Notes: generated by a model from the letters alone, not told the origin. DNA of 64,000 nt from Heyndrickxia camelliae (GCF_002844575.1 NZ_PIQO01000002.1:1-64000), one strand, 5' to 3'; positions 1 through 15,021 are shown, counted from the first letter of the stretch. Made by a program: numbers and translations.

Positions 1-229
1 CTTGGGTACCCTTTTTTAGACTGGCGATAACTTTTCCTTTTGTTGATGCACTTGACCTAAGGTTCAAACTTGAGTTCGAATCTACATCAACATATTTAGT
101 TGCTAATTTTACGCTATTTTGCGAAACATTAACAGAAGTTTCAGCTGCAGATACATGAATTGCCTTTTCATACGCCACAGTTGATAATACAGCAAAACAA
201 AGACTAGGAATAATTACCTGTTTTTTCAT
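1..229 (-). CDS. Secreted SH3b-domain protein, N-terminal part (cut by window edge)
   Basis: The frame runs off the left edge, so only about 76 N-terminal residues are visible. They begin MKKQVIIPSLCFAVLSTVAY, a signal-peptide-like stretch with a short basic start and hydrophobic core. The segment VDVDSNSSLNLRSSASTKGK follows, then VIASLKKGTQ. The L-N-L-R-S-x-A-S-T pattern is typical of bacterial SH3 (SH3b) wall-binding domains of autolysins and amidases. The second of two tandem ATGs was chosen because it lies 5 nt after AGGAGG. The catalytic domain, if any, lies outside the window, so the enzyme class cannot be called. The next gene, nrnB, is divergent. Confidence 0.75.
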   Translation of the reverse strand, partial: MKKQVIIPSLCFAVLSTVAYEKAIHVSAAETSVNVSQNSVKLATKYVDVDSNSSLNLRSSASTKGKVIASLKKGTQ

Positions 230-515
230 CATAACCTCCTTAGTTACTTTAGAATAATTATTTTTAATAGTTTCATAATAACATAGATATCTTTGTTATA
301 AACTTAGTTATGCGAAATTTGTTGAAAAAATTGATATTTATTATTTTACCGTTATTTACCATAAATATCTTTATAATATCCAATTTGATAATGGTAGAGT
401 AGAATGAAGTTCTATAAGGTCAAAATATGTCCATAAAAAACGACTTACACGTGAATAAGAACCATATCTTAGCTAAAAATAATTTTTATGAAAGAAAATA
501 AGGAGAGTTTATTTA

Positions 516-1766
516 ATGAAAATTTTTACGGATATAGATTTAGATGGATTGGGCTGTGGAATTGTTGCAAAGCTTGCATTTGGTGATGATGCAAATGTTT
601 CATACTGTTCCTATCGAAATTTAAATCAGCGTGTGGAGCACTTCATAGATAATCCCGATTATCACAATACGGAGACTTATATTACGGACCTTGCTGTTAA
701 TGAGCATGTCGAAAAAAAGCTAGAGAAACGATTCCAAAATGGACATCCTATTCAAATGATTGACCATCATGTCACTGCCATGCATTTTAATGAATATGAA
801 TGGTCCATGGTTGTTCCTGAATATAGCACCGGCAAGAAAACTTGTGCAACATCACTGTTCTATGAGTATCTTGTCGAACATAATAAAATACAAAAAAGTC
901 AAGCCTTAGATGAATTTGTGGAATTAGTTCGTCAATATGATACTTGGGAATGGGATGAAAATAATAATGTCACCGCTAAACGTCTAAATGACTTATTTTA
1001 TATGATGGATAGGGAACATTTTGAAGAAAATCTTCTAAAAAGATTAAAAGATCATCCTCATGATTTTACCTTAACAGATACAGAAAACCTGCTATTAGAC
1101 GTAGAGGACAAAAAAATTCACAGGTATATCCATTCTAAAGATCGACAGCTTGTCCAAACCAATGTAGAGGAATACTGTGTGGGAATTGTCCATGCAGAGC
1201 AGTATTTATCAGAACTCGGCAATGCGTTACATAAATTAAATCCCCATCTTGATATGATCATTTTAATTAATGCTGGAAATAAAAAGGTAGGCTTTCGTAC
1301 GATTTACGATCATATTGATGTATCAGAATTTGCCTCCCGCTTCGGAGGCGGCGGCCATCCAAAGGCATCAGGCTGTGATTTATCATCGGAAACATTCGAA
1401 AAGTTTGTAGTAAACGTGTTTCCTATCCCACCTCACAGGCCAGATCCTGATCGAAACGAAATCAATGTTAAAGCAGCTCCATATGGTACATGTTATGAAA
1501 ATAGAAAAGGTGATATTTCTTTTATCCGTCCCTTAAATGAGAATGCTTTTGAAGTTATCCATAATGGTAAAAAATTGGATGAATTCTTTGATGCCTATGA
1601 GAGCGCAGAGCATTATATTAAGCGGAATTATACCTCATGGCTCCGGTATGATAATGATCATCTGCGTCATTTAACCAAAGCTTTGCCGATGACGCTAGAT
1701 GAAATTAAGATGAATTATGAGAAGGTGATTGGGAAGTTTATTAATAATCTTGAAAAGATGGAATAG
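516..1766 (+). CDS. nrnB: DHH-family oligoribonuclease NrnB (YngD-like)
   Basis: This 416-residue cytoplasmic phosphoesterase probably degrades very short RNAs and linear dinucleotides (nanoRNA) to mononucleotides. The first metal motif D-I-D-L-D-G is at residues 6-11, the DHH signature at 83-85 and the DHHA1-type substrate-binding motif GGGGHPKASG at 277-286. This is the architecture of DHH/DHHA1 nanoRNases. The length and the opening MKIFTDIDLDG resemble Bacillus subtilis NrnB/YngD rather than NrnA, which is shorter. AAGGAGAG stands upstream of the ATG. The gene is a single transcription unit closed by a strong terminator. The DHH assignment is firm and the NrnB subtype is from remembered similarity. 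Confidence 0.85.
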   Translation: MKIFTDIDLDGLGCGIVAKLAFGDDANVSYCSYRNLNQRVEHFIDNPDYHNTETYITDLAVNEHVEKKLEKRFQNGHPIQMIDHHVTAMHFNEYEWSMVVPEYSTGKKTCATSLFYEYLVEHNKIQKSQALDEFVELVRQYDTWEWDENNNVTAKRLNDLFYMMDREHFEENLLKRLKDHPHDFTLTDTENLLLDVEDKKIHRYIHSKDRQLVQTNVEEYCVGIVHAEQYLSELGNALHKLNPHLDMIILINAGNKKVGFRTIYDHIDVSEFASRFGGGGHPKASGCDLSSETFEKFVVNVFPIPPHRPDPDRNEINVKAAPYGTCYENRKGDISFIRPLNENAFEVIHNGKKLDEFFDAYESAEHYIKRNYTSWLRYDNDHLRHLTKALPMTLDEIKMNYEKVIGKFINNLEKME

Positions 1767-1770
1767 AAAG

Positions 1771-1804
1771 AGTGCAGGTCTCTAATAAGAGATCTGCACT
1801 TTAT
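1771..1804 (+). terminator. Rho-independent terminator of nrnB
   Basis: Inverted repeat AGTGCAGGTCTCT / AGAGATCTGCACT with a 4-nt loop, starting 4 nt after the stop codon. The following T tract is short and imperfect (TTATCTATGT). Confidence 0.8.
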
Positions 1805-1889
1805 CTATGTAAAAAAACAAATTGTAGCTTTTTCTACGTTTATGTAAAAGTTAATATGAACATCGTATACCTTTAAGTCAAATCTGGAT

Positions 1890-2453
1890 TTATTTTAAAG
1901 GTATACTAAAGTCCCCATAAGATAGTATTTTTCCACCTTTAAGAATAGTATACTTACCACTATTATAATTTTTATAGGTTGTGCTAGAAGAAGGAATATA
2001 TGCTGAATATCTTCCCTGTTTAGTATAAAGCAAAGGAAATTTCTCTTTATAGACGAAAATCGTAAGGTACGCACTTCCATCGCCGACTCCAGTTGATTGA
2101 TGATTTGATATTATGTAATTCCCAGTAGTTACGTTGTTATCAACAGACAAATAATCACTCGAAAATGCAAATAGTGGATATAGTTTAAATATCGATATCA
2201 GCATGATAATAAAAGGAATTAAAGAAGGGATTCTTGATTTATATAAATAGAATAGAGCAAATGAGGTTACTAACGGTGTAAAAATGTCCATAAACCATGC
2301 GATGTGAGTCAAATTAATATTTAATGCTTTTGAATATATTATAATATCAAATTTCGTAATTAATATAAACATGAATATTCTTATTACCAAATAGATAACG
2401 GAAAAGAAAATAATTCCGATATAAAACTTATCCTGTATAGAAGCTCTTTTCAT
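1890..2453 (-). CDS. Hypothetical membrane protein
   Basis: I do not recognise this 187-residue protein. The N-terminal half has about three hydrophobic helices (roughly residues 10-33, 48-70 and 76-96). They are followed by a polar C-terminal half of about 90 residues rich in Ser, Thr, Tyr and Asn (for example YIPSSSTTYKNYNSGKYT), which may be extracytoplasmic. The minus-strand ATG is preceded by a gene-free stretch and has only a weak GGGG-type ribosome binding site. It is AT-rich compared with the glycolytic genes and stands alone between nrnB and the tmRNA gene. It may be a strain-specific accessory gene. Confidence 0.6.
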   Translation of the reverse strand: MKRASIQDKFYIGIIFFSVIYLVIRIFMFILITKFDIIIYSKALNINLTHIAWFMDIFTPLVTSFALFYLYKSRIPSLIPFIIMLISIFKLYPLFAFSSDYLSVDNNVTTGNYIISNHQSTGVGDGSAYLTIFVYKEKFPLLYTKQGRYSAYIPSSSTTYKNYNSGKYTILKGGKILSYGDFSIPLK

Positions 2454-2790
2454 CTATAGCTTTTCCCCCATTTCATTCATAATGAATTCTTGTCATCAAC
2501 TGATGGTTTTATATTAGTTAGAGCAATTAGATTACATTTATCTTTGTTTTAGGTATGGTGGGCTTAGCGATTATGCCATCCCGACAAAATTTCGGAATGC
2601 AAGGTTCAGGTAGAGTATTTTTCATTTACCCCTTTATTTTACCATGCCTTCGCGAAGCCAAAATGATTTGAAATCTTCGCAGTTAAATCGTCTTTACCAA
2701 AGGTTGAAAACCTGCGAAAAAGTATTCGGGAGAAAATCGTATTAAACTGAGGAAGTTCAATAATATCATCAAATATAAAGTTTCCAAAAA
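2454..2790. other. Gene-free stretch
   Basis: No open frame with a plausible start, RNA or repeat family could be recognised in these roughly 340 bases between the orphan membrane gene and the tmRNA terminators. A short imperfect inverted GC element (CTTCGCGAAG near 2648) is the only local structure seen. Confidence 0.4.
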
Positions 2791-2796
2791 AAAAAT

Positions 2797-2834
2797 AAAG
2801 CATAAAGTTTCCAAACTGAAATTTTATGCTTTTT
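2797..2834 (-). terminator. Second hairpin downstream of tmRNA
   Basis: Stem AAAGCATAAA / TTTATGCTTT. Read on the minus strand it is followed by a run of ten T residues, a backup terminator for ssrA. The plus-strand reading also ends in TTTT, so it may work both ways. Confidence 0.65.
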
Positions 2835-2844
2835 CGTTACAATA

Positions 2845-2876
2845 ATAAAAAATCCACCAAGTATGTATTTGGTGGA
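2845..2876 (-). terminator. Primary tmRNA terminator
   Basis: Stem TCCACCAA / TTGGTGGA with an 8-nt loop, followed on the minus strand by TTTTTT. The 5' arm is the tmRNA acceptor end itself, including the encoded CCA, so the terminator folds from the RNA tail and must be trimmed off during maturation. Confidence 0.75.
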
Positions 2877-3231
2877 GACGGTGGGAATCGAACCCACGTC
2901 CAGAAATATTGCCACTTAAGCTTCTACGAGCGTAGTCGATATATTTTGGTTTCGCATCCTCTTATGCCTACCGACAGGCGTCCGAGATGCTAGCCTGATT
3001 GTGCTCTTCCATAGTCCCCAGGCGGAGGACGTCCGGCGTATCCCACTTAAGTTGAGACCCTGACCCTACCACATGGGCGATGGAGGGAGGATCAGCTTAG
3101 TGCTTATTAGGCAGCTAAAGCTAGGTTTTGTTTAGATTTGCCAGTTATATTTAGGCTTGCGTTTTTACGAGGTCGACCCCTCGGCTCGCAACTCAAGCTC
3201 AAACTACCCCTGTCGAATCCGTAACGTCCCC
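2870..3231 (-). ncRNA. ssrA: Transfer-messenger RNA (tmRNA)
   Basis: The 5' end begins GGGGACGTTACGGATTCGAC and the 3' end has a T-arm GTGGGTTCGATTCCCAC, then CGTCTCCACC and A, the usual tmRNA termini with encoded CCA. The internal reading frame read on the minus strand gives GKSKQNLALAA before TAA, so with the charged alanine the proteolysis tag is AGKSKQNLALAA. Its LALAA end is the degron expected for ClpXP. The RNA rescues stalled ribosomes together with SmpB, whose gene lies just upstream in the same direction. The length is about 362 nt. Confidence 0.96.
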
Positions 3232-3313
3232 ATATATAAAATATTGGGATTTAGGACCAATCCTCATGAGCTAAGTGCTACAAAAAATAACTTACGAACT
3301 GGCTACATGTACT

Positions 3314-3341
3314 ATTATAACATGTTTATCGATTATTTCAA
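3314..3341 (-). promoter_or_regulatory. Likely sigma-A promoter of ssrA
   Basis: On the minus strand TTGAAA and TATAAT are separated by 16 nt, and TG precedes the -10 element in extended -10 form (TGTTATAAT). It sits between the smpB stop and mature tmRNA, leaving a leader of about 75 nt for RNase P removal. ssrA can therefore be transcribed apart from smpB. Confidence 0.7.
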
Positions 3342-3363
3342 TTGTAAATTTTTGTATCCTTCA

Positions 3364-3834
3364 TCAGTATTGTTGCTGCTTCGCTTTAAATGCCTTTTCT
3401 ATCTCACGTTTTGCTTCTTTTTTCTTTAAGTCTTCGCGTTTATCGTAATTCTTTTTCCCTTTTCCCAGTCCAATTAGAACTTTCGCAAATCCATCTTTTA
3501 AATACATCTTCAACGGAACAAGCGCATAACCTTGTTCTTTCGTTTCACCAATCAATTTATTAATTTGTTTGCGATGAAGCAGAAGCTTTCTTGTTCTTAG
3601 TGGATCGTGATTATAACGATTCCCTTGCTCATATGGACTAATGTGCATATTGTAAAGAAATACTTCGCCTTTATGAATACGTGCAAACGAATCTTTTAAA
3701 TTAACCCTTCCAGCTCGAATCGACTTTATCTCCGTTCCTTGCAGTACGATCCCAGCTTCGTATGTTTCTTCAATAAAATAATCATGGCCAGCCTTTTTAT
3801 TTTGGGCCACAACCTTGCCTTCCCCTTTTGGCAT
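3364..3834 (-). CDS. smpB: SsrA-binding protein SmpB
   Basis: This 156-residue RNA-binding partner of tmRNA is required for delivering Ala-tmRNA to stalled ribosomes. It shows the family core [20 protein letters not shown], then [11 protein letters not shown] and the conserved [17 protein letters not shown] region. The C-terminal tail is basic ([20 protein letters not shown]), the part that mimics an mRNA in the decoding site. Length matches the family. It lies between rnr and ssrA, the usual Bacillaceae order, so ribosome rescue and the associated 3'-5' RNA decay are genetically linked. Confidence 0.97.
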   Translation of the reverse strand: MPKGEGKVVAQNKKAGHDYFIEETYEAGIVLQGTEIKSIRAGRVNLKDSFARIHKGEVFLYNMHISPYEQGNRYNHDPLRTRKLLLHRKQINKLIGETKEQGYALVPLKMYLKDGFAKVLIGLGKGKKNYDKREDLKKKEAKREIEKAFKAKQQQY

Positions 3835-3866
3835 TCTGACTCCCCCATTCTACACTGTTACGATGG

Positions 3867-3888
3867 CCAGGCACTTATAAGTGCCTGG
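3867..3888. repeat. Perfect palindrome between smpB and rnr
   Basis: A 22-bp exact inverted repeat with half-site CCAGGCACTTA occupies the smpB-rnr gap. No T tract follows on either strand, so it is not a classical terminator. It may be an RNA stem-loop or one half of a dispersed repeat family. Confidence 0.6.
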
Positions 3889-3956
3889 AACTACATTTTA
3901 TGGTCTAGTTTCAGCACCTATCAGCTACGGGAATGTCACAGGCGCTTTCACGTTTC

Positions 3957-6296
3957 TTATTTTCTTTTCTTGTTGCGATTATTCTTTGGTTTATTAGAGA
4001 ATGACTTTTTCTTCTTCTTTTTTGCTTGAGGTGGACGGTTAGACCATTCTCCCTCTTTTTCTTCATTACCTGGACCTTTTTGCTTTGAATCCTTTTTGTG
4101 ACCGCGAACTTTCACAATATGTGGTTTATCATCTGGGCTTCGACGTGGTCGGTTATTTTTCATCCCAACAATTTCAAAATCAATATCATGTTCATCTTTA
4201 TTTACTTTGATAACTCGAACGGTTATTTCATCGCCAATACGGAAGACATTTGCCGTCCTCTCCCCAATCATAGCATATTGGCGCTCGTCGTAGCGATAAT
4301 AATCATCTGTCATATAACTTACGTGCACAAGACCTTCAATGGTGTTCGGCAGTTCCACAAACATTCCAAAATTGGTGACCGAACTGATAATTCCATCAAA
4401 TTCTTCTCCAATTTTATCTTCCATGAATTCTGCCTTTTTCAATTCATCTGTCTCACGTTCAGCATCTACTGCTCTTCGTTCCATTTTAGATGTATGATCG
4501 GCAATTTCACGTAGAATAGCATCCCATTTTGCACGTGTAGCTTCATCTAATTTTCCATCTATTAAATAGGTGCGGATTAAACGATGCACAATTAAATCCG
4601 GATAACGACGAATCGGTGATGTGAAGTGAGTATAGAACTGTGTTGATAATCCAAAATGTCCTAGACTTTCTGGATCGTATTTTGCCTGTTGCATCGACCT
4701 TAACATGACGGTGGAAACAACCATTTCCTCTGGTTTTCCTTGCACCGCTTCAATAATTTCCTGAAGTGCCCTCGGATGAACAGAGTTTGCAGTTCCTCTG
4801 ACAATCAGTCCAAAGTTTGTAATGAATTCAAAAAAGCGCTGGAGCTTTTCTGCCTTTGGATCTTCATGAATTCGGTACATAAATGGCACTTCAAGCCAAT
4901 GAAAATGCTCTGCCACGGTTTCATTAGCCGCAAGCATAAACTCTTCAATTAATCTTTCTGCTACAGAACGTTCTCTAGTCACGACATCTGTAGGTTTGCC
5001 CTCTTCATTTACAATAACCTTTGCTTCTTTAAAATCAAAGTCGATAGCACCCCGAAGCATTCTTTTCTTTCGAAGGATGCCAGCCAGTTCTTCCATTGTT
5101 TCGAACATTGGAACCAATGCTTTATAATGATTCCTCAGTTCCTCATCTTTCTCTACTAAAATCTTATTAACATCTGCGTAGGTCATTCTTTCCGTTGTTT
5201 TAATGACACTTTCAAAAATTTCATGACTGACCACTTCACCTTGATCATTGATTTCCATTTCACAAGAGAGTGTAAAACGATTTACTTTCGGATTTAAGGA
5301 ACAAATTCCATTTGATAAGCGATGCGGAATCATTGGAATAACACGGTCCACTAAGTAAACACTAGTCCCTCTTTCATATGCTTCTTTGTCAATCGGAGAG
5401 CCTTCTGTTACATAATGACTAACATCTGCGATATGAACACCAAGTTTATAATGACCATTTTCCAGTTTTGTTACAGTAACAGCATCATCCAAATCCTTTG
5501 CATCTGCCCCATCAATGGTCACAATCATCTCACCCCGCAAGTCGCGGCGGTTGCCGATTTCGCTCTCATCAATCGTGTCAGGCACTGCATTGGCTTGATC
5601 TAATACCTCTTGTGGAAACCCTAGAGGTAGACCATATTTATGTATAATCGAGAGTATATCTACTCCAGGATCATTTTTATGACCAAGGATTTGAATTACT
5701 TCTCCTTCCGCATTTTTTCTTCCTTCTGGATAGGAGGTTAAGCGAACCACTACCTTATGTCCCTCTACTGCACCCGCATTAGCATTTTTCGGGATAAAAA
5801 TATCACTGTCCAGCTTCTTATCATCTGGAATAACAAAACCAAAATATTTGCTTTCCGTATAGGTTCCGACGACTTCTTTAATAGCTCGCTCTAAAATTCG
5901 AACGACAGTACCTTCCCGTCTGGCACCTGAACTTTCAGCAGAGACACGAACAAGCACAATATCTCCATGCATAGCATCATTGGTTTCATGCGGAGGGATG
6001 AAAATATCATCATACCCCGGTTCTTCAGGCGTGACAAACGCAAATCCCTTTGCATGTCCAGATAGCTTACCTCTTACTAGATTCATTTTTTCTGGGAGTC
6101 CATAGCGGTTACTTCTTGTTCTAACCACTAATCCCTTTTCTTCCATATAAACGAGTGTTTTTACAAAGTCTTTAAAATCTGTAGAATCCTCAATACCAAA
6201 TGCAGCTTCAAGTTCCTGCACAGTTAAAGGCTTATATGTCTCATCTCTCATATAATGTAAAATACGGTCAACCCGTGAAAGTATGTTTTCTTCCAA
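3957..6296 (-). CDS. rnr: Ribonuclease R
   Basis: This 779-residue 3'-5' exoribonuclease of the RNB family degrades structured RNA and, with tmRNA, stalled messages. The domain order is typical: an N-terminal winged helix (about 1-70), two cold-shock OB folds (about 75-230), and an RNB catalytic domain containing the aspartate cluster [12 protein letters not shown] near residue 260. An S1 domain follows (about 640-720) and the tail is highly basic, ending in [20 protein letters not shown]. The length fits RNase R. It follows the esterase gene by about 40 bp and precedes smpB, as in other bacilli, so it is probably part of a secG-est-rnr-smpB transcript. Confidence 0.96.
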   Translation of the reverse strand: MEENILSRVDRILHYMRDETYKPLTVQELEAAFGIEDSTDFKDFVKTLVYMEEKGLVVRTRSNRYGLPEKMNLVRGKLSGHAKGFAFVTPEEPGYDDIFIPPHETNDAMHGDIVLVRVSAESSGARREGTVVRILERAIKEVVGTYTESKYFGFVIPDDKKLDSDIFIPKNANAGAVEGHKVVVRLTSYPEGRKNAEGEVIQILGHKNDPGVDILSIIHKYGLPLGFPQEVLDQANAVPDTIDESEIGNRRDLRGEMIVTIDGADAKDLDDAVTVTKLENGHYKLGVHIADVSHYVTEGSPIDKEAYERGTSVYLVDRVIPMIPHRLSNGICSLNPKVNRFTLSCEMEINDQGEVVSHEIFESVIKTTERMTYADVNKILVEKDEELRNHYKALVPMFETMEELAGILRKKRMLRGAIDFDFKEAKVIVNEEGKPTDVVTRERSVAERLIEEFMLAANETVAEHFHWLEVPFMYRIHEDPKAEKLQRFFEFITNFGLIVRGTANSVHPRALQEIIEAVQGKPEEMVVSTVMLRSMQQAKYDPESLGHFGLSTQFYTHFTSPIRRYPDLIVHRLIRTYLIDGKLDEATRAKWDAILREIADHTSKMERRAVDAERETDELKKAEFMEDKIGEEFDGIISSVTNFGMFVELPNTIEGLVHVSYMTDDYYRYDERQYAMIGERTANVFRIGDEITVRVIKVNKDEHDIDFEIVGMKNNRPRRSPDDKPHIVKVRGHKKDSKQKGPGNEEKEGEWSNRPPQAKKKKKKSFSNKPKNNRNKKRK

Positions 6297-6338
6297 ATTT
6301 TATCCCTCCGTCATTGGGAACATTGTTCGTGTTTTCAC

Positions 6339-7085
6339 TCAGACAGTCCAATTTAATGTCTCTAAAAACTGATAAACATCCTCATGCAGCTGTTCTTTTT
6401 CTTTTCCTAGAGTAATGACATGGGTAGATTCCTCGTACCATTTTATCTGCTTATTGTCTGATTCGACCTCATTATAGATAATATTGGCACTATCTGTATT
6501 GATCATTTCATCTTGTCTAGCTTGGACGACAAAGGTTGGAGCATAAATCATGTCAACATTTTTACGAACATCTGCTATTAGCTCTTGTAATGCTTTCAAC
6601 GTTCCCATCGGTGTTTTTTTAAATTCTTCGATTTCGATCTCTATTTGTTCTTGGCTTTTTCCTTCTAGTTTTTTATATTGACGAGCGTAATCTACTACTC
6701 CGTTATACATGGTTTCTTCACTCTTAATGTACATAGGTGCACACATAGGAATTATACCCTTTACTGCTACAGTGTAACCCAATTTCAGGGAAAATACTCC
6801 ACCTAGTGATAAGCCGGCTACTGCAATTTCCTCATAGCCTTTTTCCTTAAGATACTCATAGCCTCCTAGAACATCCTGCCACCAATCTTCCGGACCTGTG
6901 TGAACCAGTTCCTCCGGTGGTACACCATGTCCCTTATAAATAGGTGCATGGCATGTATAGCCCTTTTTCTCTAAAAATCTTCCTAGCATTCGAACATCTG
7001 CAGAGCTGCCGGTGAAACCATGGAGAAGTAATACGGCTCTTTTTCCTCCTTCAAATGTAAATGGCTTAGGTGCTACTATTTTCAT
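6339..7085 (-). CDS. est: Carboxylesterase (Est30/YvaK family)
   Basis: This 248-residue cytoplasmic alpha/beta-hydrolase acts on short acyl esters. The oxyanion segment [17 protein letters not shown] begins at about residue 19. The nucleophile elbow G-L-S-L-G-G puts Ser at 93, and the acid and base are expected in ARQDEMI and ESTHVITL (family Asp about 193 and His about 223). The length equals B. subtilis YvaK and Geobacillus Est30. The ATG at 7085 was chosen over an in-frame TTG three codons earlier because the latter sits directly on the AGGAG. The physiological substrate is unknown. It lies between secG and rnr as in relatives. Confidence 0.92.
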   Translation of the reverse strand: MKIVAPKPFTFEGGKRAVLLLHGFTGSSADVRMLGRFLEKKGYTCHAPIYKGHGVPPEELVHTGPEDWWQDVLGGYEYLKEKGYEEIAVAGLSLGGVFSLKLGYTVAVKGIIPMCAPMYIKSEETMYNGVVDYARQYKKLEGKSQEQIEIEIEEFKKTPMGTLKALQELIADVRKNVDMIYAPTFVVQARQDEMINTDSANIIYNEVESDNKQIKWYEESTHVITLGKEKEQLHEDVYQFLETLNWTV

Positions 7086-7234
7086 TATGTACAAACTCCT
7101 TTTATTTCAATTCGTTCCCATATTATTTTTAACAGAGTATGTGTAAACATTCCAGAAATACGCTTAATTCTTCGTTTATTAATAAGAATAGACTCTTCTC
7201 TGTGGAAGCTGTTATTGTAGCATATTGCTATGTA

Positions 7235-7264
7235 TAAAAAAACCTGACCTCTTGTGGCCAGGTT
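7235..7264 (-). terminator. Terminator after secG
   Basis: Stem AACCTGGCC / GGTCAGGTT followed on the minus strand by TTTTTTT, starting 13 nt past the secG stop. It separates secG from est, so some transcripts should end here. Confidence 0.75.
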
Positions 7265-7277
7265 GAGTACTCTCTTC

Positions 7278-7511
7278 TTATTCTCCGAAAATAGAAACTG
7301 CCAATGCAAATATGAAAAATAAAACAGCAAGCACAATTGTGATTCTATGAAGCACTAAATCCATACCACGAGCTTTTTGTTTACCGAAAAGTTGCTCCGC
7401 TCCACCGGAAATAGCTCCTGAAAGACCAGCACTTTTACTTGATTGTAATAATACAACAATAATTAAAGCAACCGCATCAATAATTAATAAGGTCAAAAAT
7501 AATGTATGCAC
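7278..7511 (-). CDS. secG: Preprotein translocase subunit SecG
   Basis: SecG is a small membrane component of the SecYEG protein-export channel. The 77-residue product has two hydrophobic helices (about 3-20 and 54-74) flanking the signature [20 protein letters not shown] and [13 protein letters not shown] start at 7511 is used because it lies about 9 nt after a perfect AGGAGG and gives the family length of about 76. The longer open frame adds an unrelated cysteine-rich extension. It sits downstream of eno after a repeat-type terminator region and upstream of est. Confidence 0.96.
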   Translation of the reverse strand: MHTLFLTLLIIDAVALIIVVLLQSSKSAGLSGAISGGAEQLFGKQKARGMDLVLHRITIVLAVLFFIFALAVSIFGE

Positions 7512-7741
7512 GAAGACCCACCTCCTGAAAGAACAATCGCAGAATGCTGATTTTAGACGGTTGTCCAATCTAAGTTAGCATCCGGAACACAATAGATATA
7601 TTAAATGTATCATAACAAAGAAATAGATACAATGATATTTTATGAGTATGCATATACTATCATTTCAGTTTTGCTAAGAATAGTAATTGTTTGTTTACTT
7701 TTTTTCGGGCACCATACTTCGGCTTTTTTCGGCATAACCTA

Positions 7742-7800
7742 GGGTCAGACCCTTCATCCCAAATAAAAATGGGACAAGGGGTCTGACCCTTCGTCCCATT
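7742..7800. repeat. GGGTCAGACCC-type intergenic inverted repeat; likely eno terminator
   Basis: Three related copies of a palindromic unit (GGGTCAGACCC or GGGTCTGACCC) are each joined to a TCCCA or TGGGA arm. Copies one and two form an inverted pair around AATAAAAA. Copies two and three fold on the minus strand into a long GGGAC...GTCCC stem followed by ATTTTTATTT, just after the eno stop, so the element can act as its intrinsic terminator. The structure suggests a dispersed REP-like element rather than unique sequence. Confidence 0.7.
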
Positions 7801-7808
7801 TTGTCCTA

Positions 7809-9107
<1,299 letters not shown>

Positions 9108-9135
9108 TCAATCTCCTTTTTCTTTCAAAATTAAA

Positions 9136-12635
<3,500 letters not shown>

Positions 12636-12758
12636 CTTATTCAGCCTCCTTCTAATAAGGATATATTATGGATTATTGTTAACCTATAACCATACACATT
12701 CACATAAAAAGACTTTCTGTACGAATAACAGAAGTGCGTGTGTATGATAAAGTCTTAA

Positions 12759-12790
12759 CAAAAAAAGGAGTGGGGAATGTTCCCCGCTCC
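12759..12790 (-). terminator. Terminator between gapA and pgk
   Basis: On the minus strand stem GGAGCGGGGAA / TTCCCCACTCC is followed by TTTTTTTG, about 105 bp past the gapA stop. It is a strong internal terminator inside the glycolytic operon, expected to reduce pgk-eno transcription relative to gapA. Confidence 0.85.
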
Positions 12791-12895
12791 CCCTGTTGCT
12801 CCCTTTTTCATTATAAATGTAGGGATGTTAAATATCCATCAATTCTTCAAAAAGTATAACACATATATCGAATTGATGTGTCATATTATTGGATA

Positions 12896-13903
<1,008 letters not shown>

Positions 13904-13944
13904 TTATATTTCCTCCTTTGGATTATAAACAGATATTTTATTTC

Positions 13945-13962
13945 AAAAGGGTAATCCCTTTT
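13945..13962 (-). promoter_or_regulatory. Stem-loop in the cggR-gapA gap
   Basis: Perfect 7-bp stem AAAAGGG / CCCTTTT with a 4-nt loop, 41 nt before the gapA start. No long T tract follows. Its place matches the processing and stabilisation site known between cggR and gapA in B. subtilis. Confidence 0.55.
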
Positions 13963-13967
13963 AAAAG

Positions 13968-14990
13968 CTATAAATTAAGAATTTCTTTTGCTGCACCTTC
14001 ATCCGTGATTAGTACGGTTGATTTGGTGGTAGCATTCATAAATGCTTTGATTGCCTTTGCTTTCGATGCTCCACCTGCAACGGCTAAAACATTTTCAACA
14101 TTCGGCAAGTCTTTTAACTGGAGACCAATCGTTGGAACCTTATGTACGATTTCGCCCGCTTCATTAAAATAATATCCGAATGCCTCTCCAACAGCATGGC
14201 CATCTATAATCTTTTTCATGTCCTCTTCTTTGGTTTTTCGCCTTTTTGCCATCGTATGAGCCTCCCCAATACCATGCAAAACCATATTGGCATTTTTTAT
14301 GAGGCTAAGAACCTCTTTTATCATCGGCTCTTTCACAATGGATTCATATACTTCCTTACTTACTTGATCAGGCACATAGAGGACACGATGTGTGGAACCA
14401 GTATTTTCTGCCATCTTAGCGCAAATTGTGTTAGCTTGGTTTTTGACATCTTCGCCTATACCACCTCTTGCCGGCACGAAAACAATTTCCTTCTCGGTAA
14501 AATCTGTTGTCAACATATCAGCAACAGTGGCCATGGTTGTTCCACCTGTTACAGCTATGATATTTTTCCCTTCAAGATGTTCTTTCATTCTTACGGCACA
14601 AGCTCTTCCAAGCTCACCTTTTACCCATGGGGTTTCATCGCTGTCTCCAGCGACTATAACAACTTCTTGTAGGTTCAATATCCTTTTTAATTGTTCTTCC
14701 ATTTCATTAATCCCCGAAATCTCTCGCATCATACTTTCCAAATCCTGTAACACTTTTAATCCAAGCTTTGTTACACTCATACCGGATGATTGAATGGAAA
14801 TCAACTTTTGATCTTTCAAAAACTCTACTTCACTGCGAAGTACACGTTCCGAATGCCCTAGTTCACTTGCCAATGTTCTTCTTCCGACTGGCTCCATAAA
14901 ATAAATGGATTTTAGGATTTGGTATCGTTTTTGCATAGTGGAAAGTAAATCGGGTAATAATTTTTTTTGAACCTCAATTAATGAGTACAT
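13968..14990 (-). CDS. cggR: Central glycolytic genes regulator CggR
   Basis: This SorC/DeoR-type repressor of the gapA operon is inactivated by fructose-1,6-bisphosphate. It has 340 residues, the same as B. subtilis CggR. A winged helix-turn-helix is visible at about residues 30-65 (SELGHSERVLRSEVEFLKDQ). It is followed by a sugar-phosphate-binding domain with the phosphate-binding loops AVTGGTTMATVADML and VPARGGIGED. It is the first gene of the glycolytic operon, with its operator directly upstream, so it is autoregulated. Translation starts at the ATG preceded by AAGGGG. Confidence 0.96.
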   Translation of the reverse strand: MYSLIEVQKKLLPDLLSTMQKRYQILKSIYFMEPVGRRTLASELGHSERVLRSEVEFLKDQKLISIQSSGMSVTKLGLKVLQDLESMMREISGINEMEEQLKRILNLQEVVIVAGDSDETPWVKGELGRACAVRMKEHLEGKNIIAVTGGTTMATVADMLTTDFTEKEIVFVPARGGIGEDVKNQANTICAKMAENTGSTHRVLYVPDQVSKEVYESIVKEPMIKEVLSLIKNANMVLHGIGEAHTMAKRRKTKEEDMKKIIDGHAVGEAFGYYFNEAGEIVHKVPTIGLQLKDLPNVENVLAVAGGASKAKAIKAFMNATTKSTVLITDEGAAKEILNL

Positions 14991-15021
14991 CTAAAATTTT
15001 CCCCTTGTTTATTATTATCGG

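Noticed and set aside
1895-2080. Second minus-strand frame inside the orphan membrane gene
   Set aside because: Shadow frame in another phase of the 187-residue gene, with no start signal of its own.
4098-4514. 138-residue plus-strand frame inside rnr
   Set aside because: Antisense shadow of the S1/RNB region; the real gene is unambiguous.
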